Source: Flavobacterium sp. (GTDB lineage: Bacteria > Bacteroidota > Bacteroidia > Flavobacteriales > Flavobacteriaceae). From it: a stretch of 64,000 nucleotides of DNA. The DNA lies in NCBI RefSeq assembly GCF_004295795.1, contig NZ_SEBR01000010.1, positions 1 through 64,000 of the forward strand. Direction: 5' to 3'. A program made the position numbers and the translations under genes. Below the pieces are notes generated by a model. The model did no database searches. It was not told the DNA's origin and saw only the letters and a program-made list of their open reading frames with translations. Positions within the stretch are counted from its first letter, which is position 1, and the number at the start of each line of letters is the position of its first letter. Positions 52,600-61,619 of the stretch are shown here, piece after piece.

Positions 52600-53694
52600 T
52601 TAAGCGGCCACCGGCTTTGTCCCGAGTTCTTTGAGATGCCTGAAGTGGGCCGCGACGGCAGAACGCATCGTCTTGAATTCGTGATAAGGCAAGTTGCACT
52701 CGGCCGCGGTTTGTTTGATGATTTTGGAAATCTTGCTGTAGTGCACGTGGCTGATGTTCGGGAAAATGTGGTGTTCGATCTGATGGTTCAATCCGCCAGT
52801 AAACCAGTTCACGATCTTGTTTTTGGGCGCGAAGTTCGCCGTTGTGTAAAGTTGGTGGATTGCCCAGGTGTTTTCCATTGATCCGTTTTCATCGGGAATC
52901 GGATTGTCAGTTGCTTCGACGACGTGCGCCAATTGGAACACGATGCTCAAGATCAGTCCGGCAGTGTAGTGCATCAGGAAAAATCCGATAAGGACTTTCC
53001 ACCAGATCACGCCTGCGATCATAGGAAGTACGATCCAAATCGAGAAATAAATGACTTTCGTGATTACCAAAGTCGTCCACTGGATCGCGGGACTTTTGAA
53101 TTTTCCGTAAGACAATTTTCGCTTCAGATAACGTCGCATCTGTTTGAAATCTGTGGTGATTGCCCAATTGAAAGTGAGCAATCCGTAAAGGAAAATCGAA
53201 TAATAATGCTGGAATTTATGGAAACGTCTCCATTTGGCCTCATGCGTAAATCTTATCACTTGTCCGGCCTCGAGATCTTCGTCGTGGCCGTGAATGTTCG
53301 TGTAAGTGTGGTGCAAAACGTTGTGCTGCACTTGCCAGTTGTAGACATTTCCGGCCAGCACGTAAATCGTTCCGCCCATGAATTTGTTGAGCCAGGTCTT
53401 GGACGAATACGAACCGTGGTTGCCGTCGTGCATGACGTTCATCCCTATTCCGGCCATCCCGATTCCCATGGCGATGCTCAAAAGCAAATGTGCCCAAAAC
53501 GGAACGTCGAGTGCCATGATCAGGAAATAAGGCGCGAGGAAAACCGCGAAGAGAATGGCAGTCTTGAGATAGATTTGCCAGTTTCCGGTTTTTTTGATGT
53601 TGTTTTCCTTGAAATAAGCGTTGACCCGCGAGTTCAATGTCCTGAAAAATTTCACGGAATCCTGGGTCGAGAAGGTTGGAAGGTTGTAATTCAT
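52600..53694 (-). CDS. Membrane fatty acid desaturase
   Basis: A 364-aa membrane enzyme that inserts a double bond into acyl chains. The three histidine boxes are present: HDGNHGS (H1), HNVLHH (H2), and HQIEHH (H3), with four or more membrane segments between them (AILFAVFLAPYFLIMALDV, HLLLSIAMGIGMAGIGM, ISIWIVLPMIAGVIWW). The HQIEHH box with Gln is characteristic of front-end / linoleoyl-CoA-type desaturases. No N-terminal cytochrome b5 domain is seen. Confidence 0.93.
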   Translation of the reverse strand: MNYNLPTFSTQDSVKFFRTLNSRVNAYFKENNIKKTGNWQIYLKTAILFAVFLAPYFLIMALDVPFWAHLLLSIAMGIGMAGIGMNVMHDGNHGSYSSKTWLNKFMGGTIYVLAGNVYNWQVQHNVLHHTYTNIHGHDEDLEAGQVIRFTHEAKWRRFHKFQHYYSIFLYGLLTFNWAITTDFKQMRRYLKRKLSYGKFKSPAIQWTTLVITKVIYFSIWIVLPMIAGVIWWKVLIGFFLMHYTAGLILSIVFQLAHVVEATDNPIPDENGSMENTWAIHQLYTTANFAPKNKIVNWFTGGLNHQIEHHIFPNISHVHYSKISKIIKQTAAECNLPYHEFKTMRSAVAAHFRHLKELGTKPVAA

Positions 53695-53773
53695 GCTTTA
53701 AAATGATGCCAAAGGTAATTATTAAAACAGGTTCAAAGGTTTACAAAAACAAAAAAAATCCGTTGTGAATGGC

Positions 53774-53781
53774 TACTTTTG
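53774..53781 (+). promoter_or_regulatory. Candidate -7 element for rsmG
   Basis: TACTTTTG matches TAnnTTTG and lies 15 bp before ATG 53796. It lies inside the track's longer ORF, supporting the shorter start. The -33 element is weak. Confidence 0.45.
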
Positions 53782-53795
53782 CCAAAACTCTCACA

Positions 53796-54437
53796 ATGGA
53801 AGAAATCCTGCGCCATTTCCCGCATCTGACTGATACACAAAAGGAACAATTCGCCAAATTAGGCGAGCTTTACGAGGATTGGAACGCCAAGATCAACGTG
53901 ATTTCGCGAAAAGACATAGACGAACTTTACACGCGTCACGTGCTGCACTCATTGGCAATTGCGAAAGTGCAGCCTTTTGAGCCGGGATCGTCTATTATGG
54001 ACGTCGGCACGGGCGGCGGTTTTCCGGGAATTCCGCTTGCGATTTTGTTTCCGGAAACGAAGTTCTATCTGATAGACGTCATCGCCAAGAAAATAAAAGT
54101 CGTGCAAGCAGTGGCCGATGCGCTAGGCTTAAAGAATGTGAAAGCCGAACAGAAACGCGCCGAACTTGTCGACAGGCAATTCGATTTCGTCGTGAGCCGA
54201 GCCGTAACGAACATGCCCGATTTCGTGTCGTGGGTAAAGACAAAAATCGCCAAAAAGCAGAACCACGAACTTGCCAACGGGATTTTGTATTTGAAAGGCG
54301 GCGATCTGAGCGAGGAACTCAAAGATTACCAAAAGATTGAATTGTTCGAGATTCCCGATTTCTTCGAAGGCGAATTTTTCGAAACCAAGAAAGTCGTTTA
54401 CCTTCCGATAAAATTCAAAGGCGATTTGAACGCATAA
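53796..54437 (+). CDS. rsmG: 16S rRNA (guanine527-N7)-methyltransferase
   Basis: A 213-aa SAM-dependent methyltransferase of the small-subunit rRNA. ATG 53796 (MEEILRHFPHLTDTQKEQF) is the conserved start; the nine extra residues in the track overlap a promoter-like site. WNAKINVISRKDIDELYTRHVLHSL and the SAM loop MDVGTGGGFPGIPLAI are diagnostic. Confidence 0.95.
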   Translation: MEEILRHFPHLTDTQKEQFAKLGELYEDWNAKINVISRKDIDELYTRHVLHSLAIAKVQPFEPGSSIMDVGTGGGFPGIPLAILFPETKFYLIDVIAKKIKVVQAVADALGLKNVKAEQKRAELVDRQFDFVVSRAVTNMPDFVSWVKTKIAKKQNHELANGILYLKGGDLSEELKDYQKIELFEIPDFFEGEFFETKKVVYLPIKFKGDLNA

Positions 54438-54467
54438 AAAATCCCGGTCGATGTGGCCGGGATTTTT
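54436..54467. terminator. Bidirectional terminator between rsmG and a T9SS protein gene
   Basis: Stem AAAAATCCCGG / CCGGGATTTTT with a ~9-nt loop and T runs on either strand. Confidence 0.85.
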
Positions 54468-54470
54468 TGT

Positions 54471-55514
54471 TTAGTTCTTGATGAATTTATGGGTTTCGGA
54501 TCCGACGTCCGAAGTTAGCGTCATGATGTAGATTCCCGAATGCAGTCCCGAGACGTCGATGCCTGCTGTTTGTCCGATTTTGGCCAAAACCGTTTTTCCG
54601 GTCAAGTCGGAAATCGTTGTCGATTTGAGTGAAAATCCATCGGCGAAAGCCAGATTCACAACTCCATTTGCCGGATTCGGCGACAATGTCACATTCGCTT
54701 TCTTTGCAAATTCCGGACTTGCCAGAAAAGTGTCATTCTGTCTTTCCAAAAGTGTCAGGGATTCGTTCACGCCCAAAAGCGGAACCGAAATCGTTGTGTT
54801 CGTGCTCTTGAACAGTGGCCAGAATCGCGCGGGCGAATCGGCGGCCAAATGGTAGTAGAAATAGGAAGTGATCACGACAGTTCCAACATTTCCGAAAGGC
54901 GAATAGGCGATATTCAGCGTTTGGACGGTTTTTAGCCTGGTAACGGCGATTGGCGTCGTGGTCTGATTGTCGACCAAAGTTCCGTAAGCGTCGAATGTCG
55001 TTACGATATTTCCCGAAAAGGTTCCGGCATAAGTGTCATATTCGTACGTTCCGGCGACCGCATCAGTATTCGAATAGCCATAATTCAGCGGAAAAGTGCC
55101 AAGACTCGCCGGATTCGTGTAAATGAGCGAGAATTGGGAATTCTGCAAAGCGACGATGGACGATCCATTCGTGGAAGTGAACTCAACGCCGGTCAAATTT
55201 CCTCCCGAGGTAAAATCAGTCCGCTTTGTCGCCGTTGGAAAAGCCGCGATTTCGTTGGCAGTCGGAGCTTGGTTTTTGTACTCGTTAGACGTGTTGAGGT
55301 TGGTCATTCCGGTGAAATTCCAAGTGGCGTTTGCTCCGGTTGGCGCGTGATTCAAAGCCGTTGCGCTTTCGTACATGTTGTAGATCCGCCAGTTCAGTCC
55401 ATCGGAAAAAGTCGTTCCCGGAATGCCTTCGAGCGTACCTTGATAATGTGTGATCGGACTTTGGGCAAAAGCCGAAATTCCAACGAATAAAAGAGAAAGT
55501 AGTTTTATTTTCAT
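54471..55514 (-). CDS. T9SS type A sorting-domain protein, paralog B
   Basis: A 347-aa secreted protein with a signal peptide (MKIKLLSLLFVGISAFAQ). The body contains LNWRIYNMYESATALNHAPTGANATWNFTGMTNL and FSLIYTNPASLGTFPLNYGYSNTDAVAGTYEYDTYAGTFSGNIVTTFDAYGTLV; the tail is a type A CTD (VTLSPNPANGVVNLAF ... GIYIMTLTSDVGSETHKFIKN). Clearly homologous along its whole length to the gene just upstream (55517-56536), so the pair arose by tandem duplication. Family not recognised; no catalytic motif visible. Confidence 0.82.
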   Translation of the reverse strand: MKIKLLSLLFVGISAFAQSPITHYQGTLEGIPGTTFSDGLNWRIYNMYESATALNHAPTGANATWNFTGMTNLNTSNEYKNQAPTANEIAAFPTATKRTDFTSGGNLTGVEFTSTNGSSIVALQNSQFSLIYTNPASLGTFPLNYGYSNTDAVAGTYEYDTYAGTFSGNIVTTFDAYGTLVDNQTTTPIAVTRLKTVQTLNIAYSPFGNVGTVVITSYFYYHLAADSPARFWPLFKSTNTTISVPLLGVNESLTLLERQNDTFLASPEFAKKANVTLSPNPANGVVNLAFADGFSLKSTTISDLTGKTVLAKIGQTAGIDVSGLHSGIYIMTLTSDVGSETHKFIKN

Positions 55515-55516
55515 GG

Positions 55517-56536
55517 TTATTGTTTTGCTATTTTTTGAACGGAGTTTCCTTTTTCGGATGTAATCTCGGCGATGTAAATTCCGGTTTTCAAGTCGGATAA
55601 ATCGATTTGCGCACCCGGATTCTTGATTTTTCGGATGATTTTTCCCGAAATGTCAGCAATCGAGATCGACTGGATTTGCGCATCTGATTGAAGATTCAGG
55701 AGTTCTTTTACGGGATTAGGATAGATGGCCACGGACGCTTTTGCGTTCTCCGGATTTCCAAGGAAAACCTGCGTCTGTTGCTCGAGAATCGTATCGTTTT
55801 CGTTCAAGCCAAGCAGCGGAACGCTCAAAACCGTATTCGTGCTTCTGAATTGCGGCCAAAGAAACAGTACGTCATTTTCGTAATAGTGGTAGACCGTTTG
55901 CGTAAAAGTGCCCACGTTTCCGAACGGTGGATAGCTTAAATTGAGCGTTTGTACAACTTTCATGCGGATCACGTCGCGAGGCTCGTTGAATGCATAAGTC
56001 ATCAAAGTGCCTTGAGCATCTACCGTCGTCGTTATCGTTCCTGAAAATGTGCCGTTGTAAGTTTGGTAACTGAAAGTTCCCGCAACGGTATCGGAATTGT
56101 TGTATCCGAAAGACAATGGAAAGCTTCCCATCGTGGCTTGATTGGTGTAAGTCAGTACGAATTCGGGAGTTGCGGCCGCTGTAAAACCTCCTCCGTTATT
56201 TCCAAGATAAAATTGAGACGATTGTCCGCCTGGAAACGTCGCTGACAACACGCGATCTGTTCCCGGGAAAGCAGAAATCTCCGCTGGCGTTGGCGTCGTC
56301 ACGGCATAAGTGGCGCCGCCTGCAGCTGTAAGATTCTGGAAGTTCCAAGTAAGTTCGCCAGCTGTTGGCGTGTGATTCAACGCCGTTGGACTTGTGACTA
56401 TTTCATAAGAACGGAAATTGATTCCGTCGACGACTCCGCCCGGACCATTGTAAAGTTGTCCCATAAAAGTCTGGGGAACGCCTTGGGCAAAAATTGCGCA
56501 GGGAACGAAAAGTAATGCTAGTAAAGTTTTTTTCAT
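55517..56536 (-). CDS. T9SS type A sorting-domain protein, paralog A
   Basis: ATG 56536 opens a signal peptide (MKKTLLALLFVPCAIFAQ), giving 339 aa. It shares the paralog's blocks in the same order: INFRSYEIVTSPTALNHTPTAGELTWNFQNLT, FVLTYTNQATMGSFPLSFGYNNSDTVAGTFSYQTYNGTFSGTITTTVDAQGTLM, and FRSTNTVLSVPLLGLNENDTILEQQTQVFLGNPENAKASVAIYPNPV. The tail (DLKTGIYIAEITSEKGNSVQKIAKQ) is a type A CTD. Only 2 bp separate the genes, so they are co-transcribed. Function unknown. Confidence 0.82.
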   Translation of the reverse strand: MKKTLLALLFVPCAIFAQGVPQTFMGQLYNGPGGVVDGINFRSYEIVTSPTALNHTPTAGELTWNFQNLTAAGGATYAVTTPTPAEISAFPGTDRVLSATFPGGQSSQFYLGNNGGGFTAAATPEFVLTYTNQATMGSFPLSFGYNNSDTVAGTFSYQTYNGTFSGTITTTVDAQGTLMTYAFNEPRDVIRMKVVQTLNLSYPPFGNVGTFTQTVYHYYENDVLFLWPQFRSTNTVLSVPLLGLNENDTILEQQTQVFLGNPENAKASVAIYPNPVKELLNLQSDAQIQSISIADISGKIIRKIKNPGAQIDLSDLKTGIYIAEITSEKGNSVQKIAKQ

Positions 56537-56561
56537 ATAGCCGATATTTGCCCAAATATAA

Positions 56562-56591
56562 AAACAAAGCCCCGACAAATATCAGGGCTTC
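56562..56591 (-). terminator. Terminator after pruA
   Basis: Stem AAGCCCCGA / TCAGGGCTT (one mismatch) is followed on the minus strand by TTGTTTTT. Confidence 0.7.
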
Positions 56592-56615
56592 AATTATTTA
56601 ATCGAGTTTTTTCGC

Positions 56616-58244
56616 TTATTCACCCAAAAACGGATAGCGGTAATCGACCGGCGTCACGAAAGTTTCCTTGATCGTGCGAGGCGAAACCCAACGCAATAGG
56701 TTTTGTGGCGATCCGGCTTTGTCATTCGTTCCCGAAGCTCTTGCTCCGCCAAACGGCTGCTGACCGACGACGGCTCCGGTAGGTTTGTCGTTGATGTAGA
56801 AGTTTCCGGCGCAGTTCTCGAGCGCTTTCGTGGCTTCGTTGATCGCATATCTGTCTTGGCTGAAAATTGCTCCGGTCAAGGCGTAAGGCGAAGTTTCGTC
56901 TACGAGTTTCAGGGTTTCGGCCCATTTTGCGTCTTCGTAAACGTAAATCGTGATGACTGGTCCGAACAACTCGGTTTCCATCGTCACATATTTCGGGTTT
57001 GTAGTAAGGATGACGGTCGGTTCGACGAAATAGCCAACCGATTTGTCGTAGTTTCCACCAATGATCACTTCTGCGTCAGCGTCAGCTTTGGCGCCGTCAA
57101 TGTACTTCGCCAATTTGTCGAACGAACCTTCGTGGATCACGGCCGTGATGAAGTTCGAAAAATCTTCGGGCGTTCCCATCTTGAACGATTTGATGTCTTT
57201 TTCAAGTTCCGATTTCACTTGCGGCCACAAACTTTGCGGAATGTAAGCACGTGAAGCCGCGGAACATTTTTGTCCCTGGAATTCAAAAGCGCCACGGACA
57301 ATTCCTGTCACGACCTGGCGCACATTGGCACTCGGATGCGCGACAATGAAGTCTTTCCCGCCGGTTTCCCCAACGATTCGCGGATAAGTCTTATAGATAT
57401 CGATGTTGTTTCCGATGTGTTTGAAGATGTCTTTGAACACGTGAGTCGATCCCGTAAAGTGGATTCCGGCAAAATCCTGGCTCGCGTAAACGGTTTCCGA
57501 AATCATTTGTGCGTCTCCGAAAACGACGTTGATCACGCCATCAGGAACTCCGGCTTCCTTGAAAATGTCGATGATGACTTTGGCCGAGAAAACCTGTGAA
57601 TCACTCGGTTTCCAAACCACGACGTTGCCCATCAAAGCGGCGCTCGCTGGCAAATTCGCCGAAATCGCGGTAAAATTGAAAGGCGTAACGGCATAGACGA
57701 AACCTTCAAGCGGACGGTATTCGACGCGATTCCACATGTCTGAAGTAGACGTTGGCTGATCGGCATAAATTTGTGTCATGAACTCGACATTGAAACGCAA
57801 AAAGTCGATCAGTTCGCAAGCCGCGTCAATCTCAGCCTGGAAAATTGTCTTGGATTGCGCGATCATCGTGGCCGCGTTGATTTTGGCGCGATAGGGTCCG
57901 GCGATCAATTCGGCTGCTTTGAGGAAAATTGCGGCTCTTTGCTCCCAAGGCAACGAAGCCCAGTTTTTTCTGGATTCCAAAGCGTTCGAAATCGCTTTTT
58001 CCACGTGGGATTTTTCTGCCAGGTGATACTGACCCAAAACATGTTTGTGGTCGTGCGGCGGCGTCATGTTTCTCGTGTTTCCCGTCTTGATTTCCTCGCT
58101 TCCGATGTAGAGCGGAACGTCGATTTTCGCATTCCACATTCCGCGGTAAGTAGCAAGGATGGCGGCCTTTTCGGGCGAGTTCGGAGCGTACGCTTTTACA
58201 GGCTCGTTGACTGCTTTCGGTACGTTATAAAAACCTTTTGGCAT
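56616..58244 (-). CDS. pruA: L-glutamate gamma-semialdehyde (1-pyrroline-5-carboxylate) dehydrogenase
   Basis: A 542-aa enzyme that oxidises glutamate semialdehyde to glutamate, the second step of proline catabolism. ATG 58244 (MPKGFYNVPKAVNEPVKAYAPNSPE) is preferred to the track's start eight codons earlier. YAVTPFNFTAISANLPASAALMGNVVVWKPS binds NAD, the catalytic Glu is in IVGETGGKDFIV and the Cys in EFQGQKCSAASRAYIP. Typical length for the PruA/ALDH4 branch. Confidence 0.95.
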   Translation of the reverse strand: MPKGFYNVPKAVNEPVKAYAPNSPEKAAILATYRGMWNAKIDVPLYIGSEEIKTGNTRNMTPPHDHKHVLGQYHLAEKSHVEKAISNALESRKNWASLPWEQRAAIFLKAAELIAGPYRAKINAATMIAQSKTIFQAEIDAACELIDFLRFNVEFMTQIYADQPTSTSDMWNRVEYRPLEGFVYAVTPFNFTAISANLPASAALMGNVVVWKPSDSQVFSAKVIIDIFKEAGVPDGVINVVFGDAQMISETVYASQDFAGIHFTGSTHVFKDIFKHIGNNIDIYKTYPRIVGETGGKDFIVAHPSANVRQVVTGIVRGAFEFQGQKCSAASRAYIPQSLWPQVKSELEKDIKSFKMGTPEDFSNFITAVIHEGSFDKLAKYIDGAKADADAEVIIGGNYDKSVGYFVEPTVILTTNPKYVTMETELFGPVITIYVYEDAKWAETLKLVDETSPYALTGAIFSQDRYAINEATKALENCAGNFYINDKPTGAVVGQQPFGGARASGTNDKAGSPQNLLRWVSPRTIKETFVTPVDYRYPFLGE

Positions 58245-58495
58245 ATCGTTGTTTTTTAAGTGGCACAAAGATAGGAAATCGGGATTTTATAAATGTGCCG
58301 ATTGTGAAATCAGTAACAAAGGCTGTTTTTTTAGCTGTTTCGTTATTGGATTTTCAGATTGTCGGAAAGTCTGGAGTTGACGTTCGGATGAAGGATTATT
58401 GATCGAAGGCTCGCTTGATTTGTATCGGACAAAATCCGCAAGTCGATTCCGCCTGACATTTTTCGACGATCAGAAATCCGAAAATCAAGAAAAAA

Positions 58496-58882
58496 TCAAT
58501 TCAATGCAAAAGGCGCGCTCAGTTTGAAAGTAGGAACAATCACGCGAAAACTTTTCGTGGAAGTGAAATTGATCATATTGAAATAACCGCGCATGGCACC
58601 AAAAGGTGATGCTAGCAAGCAACCCGAACTGTAAGTGTGTGTTTCTCCGGGTTTCAAAACGGGTTTTTTCCCGATCACGCCTTCACCGTCAACTGTTTCG
58701 AGATCGTTAAGAGAATCGAGAATGTCCCAATGGCGCGAAGTGAGCTGTACGGAATCTTTGCCGTGATTCTCGATGGTCACATGATAGCTGAAGGCATAGT
58801 GGATCTTGTGATTCTTGAAGTAAGTGCCTTCAAAAGTCGTTCCCACGGAAATTTTTATGCCTCTGGTAATTTGTGAAACCAT
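58496..58882 (-). CDS. apaG: ApaG family protein
   Basis: A 128-aa single-domain protein; ATG 58882 is used (the track counts a preceding TTG). The ApaG fold is recognised by HYAFSYHVTIENHGKDSVQLTSRHWDI, VIGKKPVLKPGETHTYSSGCLLASPFGAMRGYF. Linked to cobalt/magnesium resistance in Salmonella; biochemical role not settled. Stands alone. Confidence 0.92.
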   Translation of the reverse strand: MVSQITRGIKISVGTTFEGTYFKNHKIHYAFSYHVTIENHGKDSVQLTSRHWDILDSLNDLETVDGEGVIGKKPVLKPGETHTYSSGCLLASPFGAMRGYFNMINFTSTKSFRVIVPTFKLSAPFALN

Positions 58883-58953
58883 CAAAGAGATCAGGATTTT
58901 GTTGGTGCAAATTTACTAAAAATAGCGTAGATGCGTGACTTTCAGTGCTAAAT

Positions 58954-60207
58954 TTAGTTTATGATGTTTGTCGAGCTGGCCATTCCGCGCCCAATTACGC
59001 GGTCGTAGCGAGAATTGTTTTCCCGATAGTACGCGATGACGAAATAGTTGCTTTCGGTTTGCCAGAAGTTTCCGTCAACGGCATTTTTGGCGTCGATTCT
59101 TCCGGCTTTGTCTACGATTTCGTACTGGAAATTCGTGTAGCCTTGTTTTACCAGAATCGCTTTTTTGTACGATTTCGATTTCTCGTCATAGTCGAGTTTG
59201 AACTCTGGCGTATGCTGGAAATTGTTGAACATTCCGTTCACGTAAATGTCGTTTTTGCCGAAATAAGACGGAGCCGAAAGACTGAAATAAACCCAGACGT
59301 AGTCGGCTTCGACTCTTGGATCATCGCGGTTGACGACCATCGGGATAAAGTTTCCGTTTTGGTCTGGATAAAACGTGTAGGCTTTGTCAGCGCGGGCGTC
59401 GTTGGTGAACAGATAGGCGTTGTAAAGCGATCCGTTTGAGTCGATTTTGGCTACGTTGAAAGCAGCGGCGCGCACGTCTTTGTTTTCGAAGAACAGGAAT
59501 TCGTTTCCGGCGTAAAATTGGGTTTCCTTGTCGTATTTATAGATGAGGTCGTTTGCGATCGTGTACTGCGGTTGGATGTTCGTTATGGCGTTGTCGAACC
59601 GTCCGTTTTGCATCAGCATAACCTTCACGTTCTTAAGCGGATTCTGAAAAGTGATAGAAGCAGATTTGACCGAAAAATCAAGGTTATGCATAAACGGCAT
59701 TGCGTCGATGGTTCTTGCGCGTTTTATTTGCAAAGGCACCGAAACCAATTCTTCGTACAGAATAAATTTTCTTGTGAAAACTACATCGCGGTCTTCGTTG
59801 AGAATCTTGAGCATGTAATTGCCCGAGACTTTTAGTTGTGTTTGCCTGTTTGGGAAGGAAATGGTGTAATGCGAGTAAATCTGGAGTGTGTTGAACGAAT
59901 TCGTGTAAGTCTGGATTCGGATGTCATCAAATCCTGACAGATATTCCTGTTTCACCAATTGTGAAGGTTTCCAGTCGTAATCGCAGTGTATGATTTGGTA
60001 ATAATAATTGGCCTCGTTTCCATAAAGATCGTCGAACTGAAGCGTGAAAGTATCGTTCAACGGGAAAATCGGGGCAATGTTCATGCCCGCGCCTTGCGTA
60101 AACATGATCGATCTTATGTTATATGGTGCCTGGATTTCGGTCTCGGCTTGCTGCGCGTTCGTCATGGCGAAAATCAGCAGGAATACTGTCGCGAAAAATT
60201 TTGTCAT
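58954..60207 (-). CDS. DUF5103 domain-containing secreted protein
   Basis: A 417-aa protein with a signal peptide (MTKFFATVFLLIFAMTNAQQ). The body (FTLQFDDLYGNEANYYYQIIHCDYDWKPSQLVKQEYLSGFDDIRIQTYTNSFNTLQIYSHYTISFPN) is the typical DUF5103 sequence of Bacteroidota, predicted to be Ig-like beta sandwiches. There is no T9SS tail. Function unknown; expected in the periplasm or outer membrane. Confidence 0.9.
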   Translation of the reverse strand: MTKFFATVFLLIFAMTNAQQAETEIQAPYNIRSIMFTQGAGMNIAPIFPLNDTFTLQFDDLYGNEANYYYQIIHCDYDWKPSQLVKQEYLSGFDDIRIQTYTNSFNTLQIYSHYTISFPNRQTQLKVSGNYMLKILNEDRDVVFTRKFILYEELVSVPLQIKRARTIDAMPFMHNLDFSVKSASITFQNPLKNVKVMLMQNGRFDNAITNIQPQYTIANDLIYKYDKETQFYAGNEFLFFENKDVRAAAFNVAKIDSNGSLYNAYLFTNDARADKAYTFYPDQNGNFIPMVVNRDDPRVEADYVWVYFSLSAPSYFGKNDIYVNGMFNNFQHTPEFKLDYDEKSKSYKKAILVKQGYTNFQYEIVDKAGRIDAKNAVDGNFWQTESNYFVIAYYRENNSRYDRVIGRGMASSTNIIN

Positions 60208-60416
60208 GGTGAGAAATTGAGATTCGTAAATATAGGGAAAATCGAATCAGTTGGGTAACAACGTGGCATTGTCTCGATTTATTGGTGGAAGTCACAGACT
60301 TCATCACGCAACGTCCGGAGTTGCAAACTCCGAACCAAAAAACGCCACGACCTCCATTTAACAATTTTTACAGAAAATCTGTAAGGAGTTCTGGCGTTTG
60401 GTCCCGAACTTTGCAG

Positions 60417-60445
60417 ACCTAACAAATCTTCGAGATTTGTTAGGT
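60417..60445. repeat. REP-like palindrome, copy 2
   Basis: Same 13-bp inverted repeat as 20161-20189 (ACCTAACAAATCT / AGATTTGTTAGGT), loop TCG. One further G/C pair extends the stem to 60416-60446. Confidence 0.87.
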
Positions 60446-60527
60446 CTAGCAAAACCTCGAAAAAAGCAAATTTTCCAACAGCCAAAAACGCTTGCAAAAC
60501 ACAAACAGCGATCCAAGCCGAAAGTCC

Positions 60528-60673
60528 TAGCCCCGATAGCAGCGGCTAGCCTTTTGCCCAAAGCAAACTAGGTTTGCCCAAAAGCCGCAGCGACCGGAGG
60601 AAGCTCGCGGGTTTTGGTACAAACCTTTTGTTTTGGGTGAAAGCTACTAGCGGATAGCGGGATTCAGCTTCAA
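60528..60673. repeat. Structured dispersed element (TAGCCCCGATAGCAGCGG ... GGATAGCGGGATTCAGCTTC)
   Basis: The ends CCTAGCCCCGATAGCAGCGGC and GCTACTAGCGGATAGCGGGATT are partly complementary (CCCCGAT/ATAGCGGG) and the middle holds the pair CCTTTTG / CAAAAG. I recall the same ends flanking many intergenic inserts in Flavobacterium and related genomes. No protein is encoded. Confidence 0.65.
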
Positions 60674-60705
60674 AAAAAAGCAGATTCAGCCTAAACCAAA
60701 TCTGC
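60672..60705 (-). terminator. Terminator after the QorB-like gene
   Basis: Stem GCAGATT / AATCTGC with a 12-nt loop is followed on the minus strand by a T8 tract, just past the stop at 60727. Confidence 0.8.
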
Positions 60706-60726
60706 GTTCCATTCTAGATTTCGCTG

Positions 60727-61590
60727 TTACAGTCCGTAGATTTCCTGTAAAGCGGTTTTGAGATCGGCGGGTCTTCTGCCCAGGAACTTCTCCAGATCGC
60801 CGGTGTTGACTTCGAAATTTCCGGCTTTTGTGTCGGCTAAAAATCCTGGAACCAACCACACGATCTCTTCCGGAGCGCCAGAATCGGCAAGGCCTTTTTT
60901 GAACGCTTCGGCGTCGATGTCGTTGTACGCGATTGTCTGTCCGGTCAATTCTGATAAGGCTTTTGCGACATCGGCAAACGAATAGAGTTCGGTATTCGTG
61001 ATCGGGTAGGATTTGTTCTCGTGTCCGTCTTCGCTCAAACCGTTGGCGATCGCTTCTCCCATTTCGCGTCTCAAGGCATACGGCGCTTTCCCGTCTCCGA
61101 CAGGCGCGTTTATTTCGCTGTTTTCGAAAACTTTGTCGCCTATGTACATGGGAATCACGTCCGCGTAAAGCGAATTTTGGTAGAAAGTGTAAGCCAAACC
61201 GCTTTGTTTGATGTAATCTTCGGTTTGGAAATGGCTTTCCATCAAAGGTTTGATTGCCGAATTTTCAAGGTCGTTCAAAGTTACGCTCGTGTAAGCGACA
61301 AGTTTTACGCCCGCTTTTTTGGCTGCATCGACGACGTTTTTGTGTTGCTCGAAACGGTTGTGGTCGACCGTCGAAATGATCAGCACTTTTTCGATGCCTT
61401 TTAAGGCTTTGTCAAGCGAATCCACGTCGTCAAAATTGCCTACTCGAACTTCAACTCCTTGTTTTTTGAGGTTTTCGGCTTTGGCTTCATCCCGCACGAA
61501 AGCGGCGATGTTCGCGACCGATGTTTTCTTTAAAAGTTGGTTTATGACTGCGCTTCCAAGATGTCCGGTCGCTCCTGTTACTAAAATCAT
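60727..61590 (-). CDS. NmrA/SDR-family NAD(P)H:quinone oxidoreductase, QorB-like
   Basis: A 287-aa atypical SDR. The NADP loop is ILVTGATGHLGSAVINQLLKK; GVEVRVGNFDDVDSLDKALKGIEKVLIIST, VKLVAYTSVTLNDL and GLAYTFYQNSLYADV are typical of the NmrA/QorB branch, which lacks the normal catalytic YxxxK. A HxlR-type regulator gene is directly divergent, the common arrangement for such stress-induced quinone reductases. Confidence 0.9.
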   Translation of the reverse strand: MILVTGATGHLGSAVINQLLKKTSVANIAAFVRDEAKAENLKKQGVEVRVGNFDDVDSLDKALKGIEKVLIISTVDHNRFEQHKNVVDAAKKAGVKLVAYTSVTLNDLENSAIKPLMESHFQTEDYIKQSGLAYTFYQNSLYADVIPMYIGDKVFENSEINAPVGDGKAPYALRREMGEAIANGLSEDGHENKSYPITNTELYSFADVAKALSELTGQTIAYNDIDAEAFKKGLADSGAPEEIVWLVPGFLADTKAGNFEVNTGDLEKFLGRRPADLKTALQEIYGL

Positions 61591-61619
61591 TTTGTATAAT
61601 GTTTAAATTAATTACTTTT

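Larger units (their letters stand above)
60208..60726. other. Gene-free repeat island between DUF5103 and the QorB-like gene
   Basis: This 519-bp stretch has no gene. It contains, in order, hairpins GAAGTC-ACA-GACTTC (60288-60302) and CGGAGTT-GCA-AACTCCG (60316-60332), a TACAGAAAATCTGTAA palindrome (~60369), the REP-like palindrome (60417-60445), the structured element at 60528-60673, and the terminator of the reductase gene. Confidence 0.8.
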
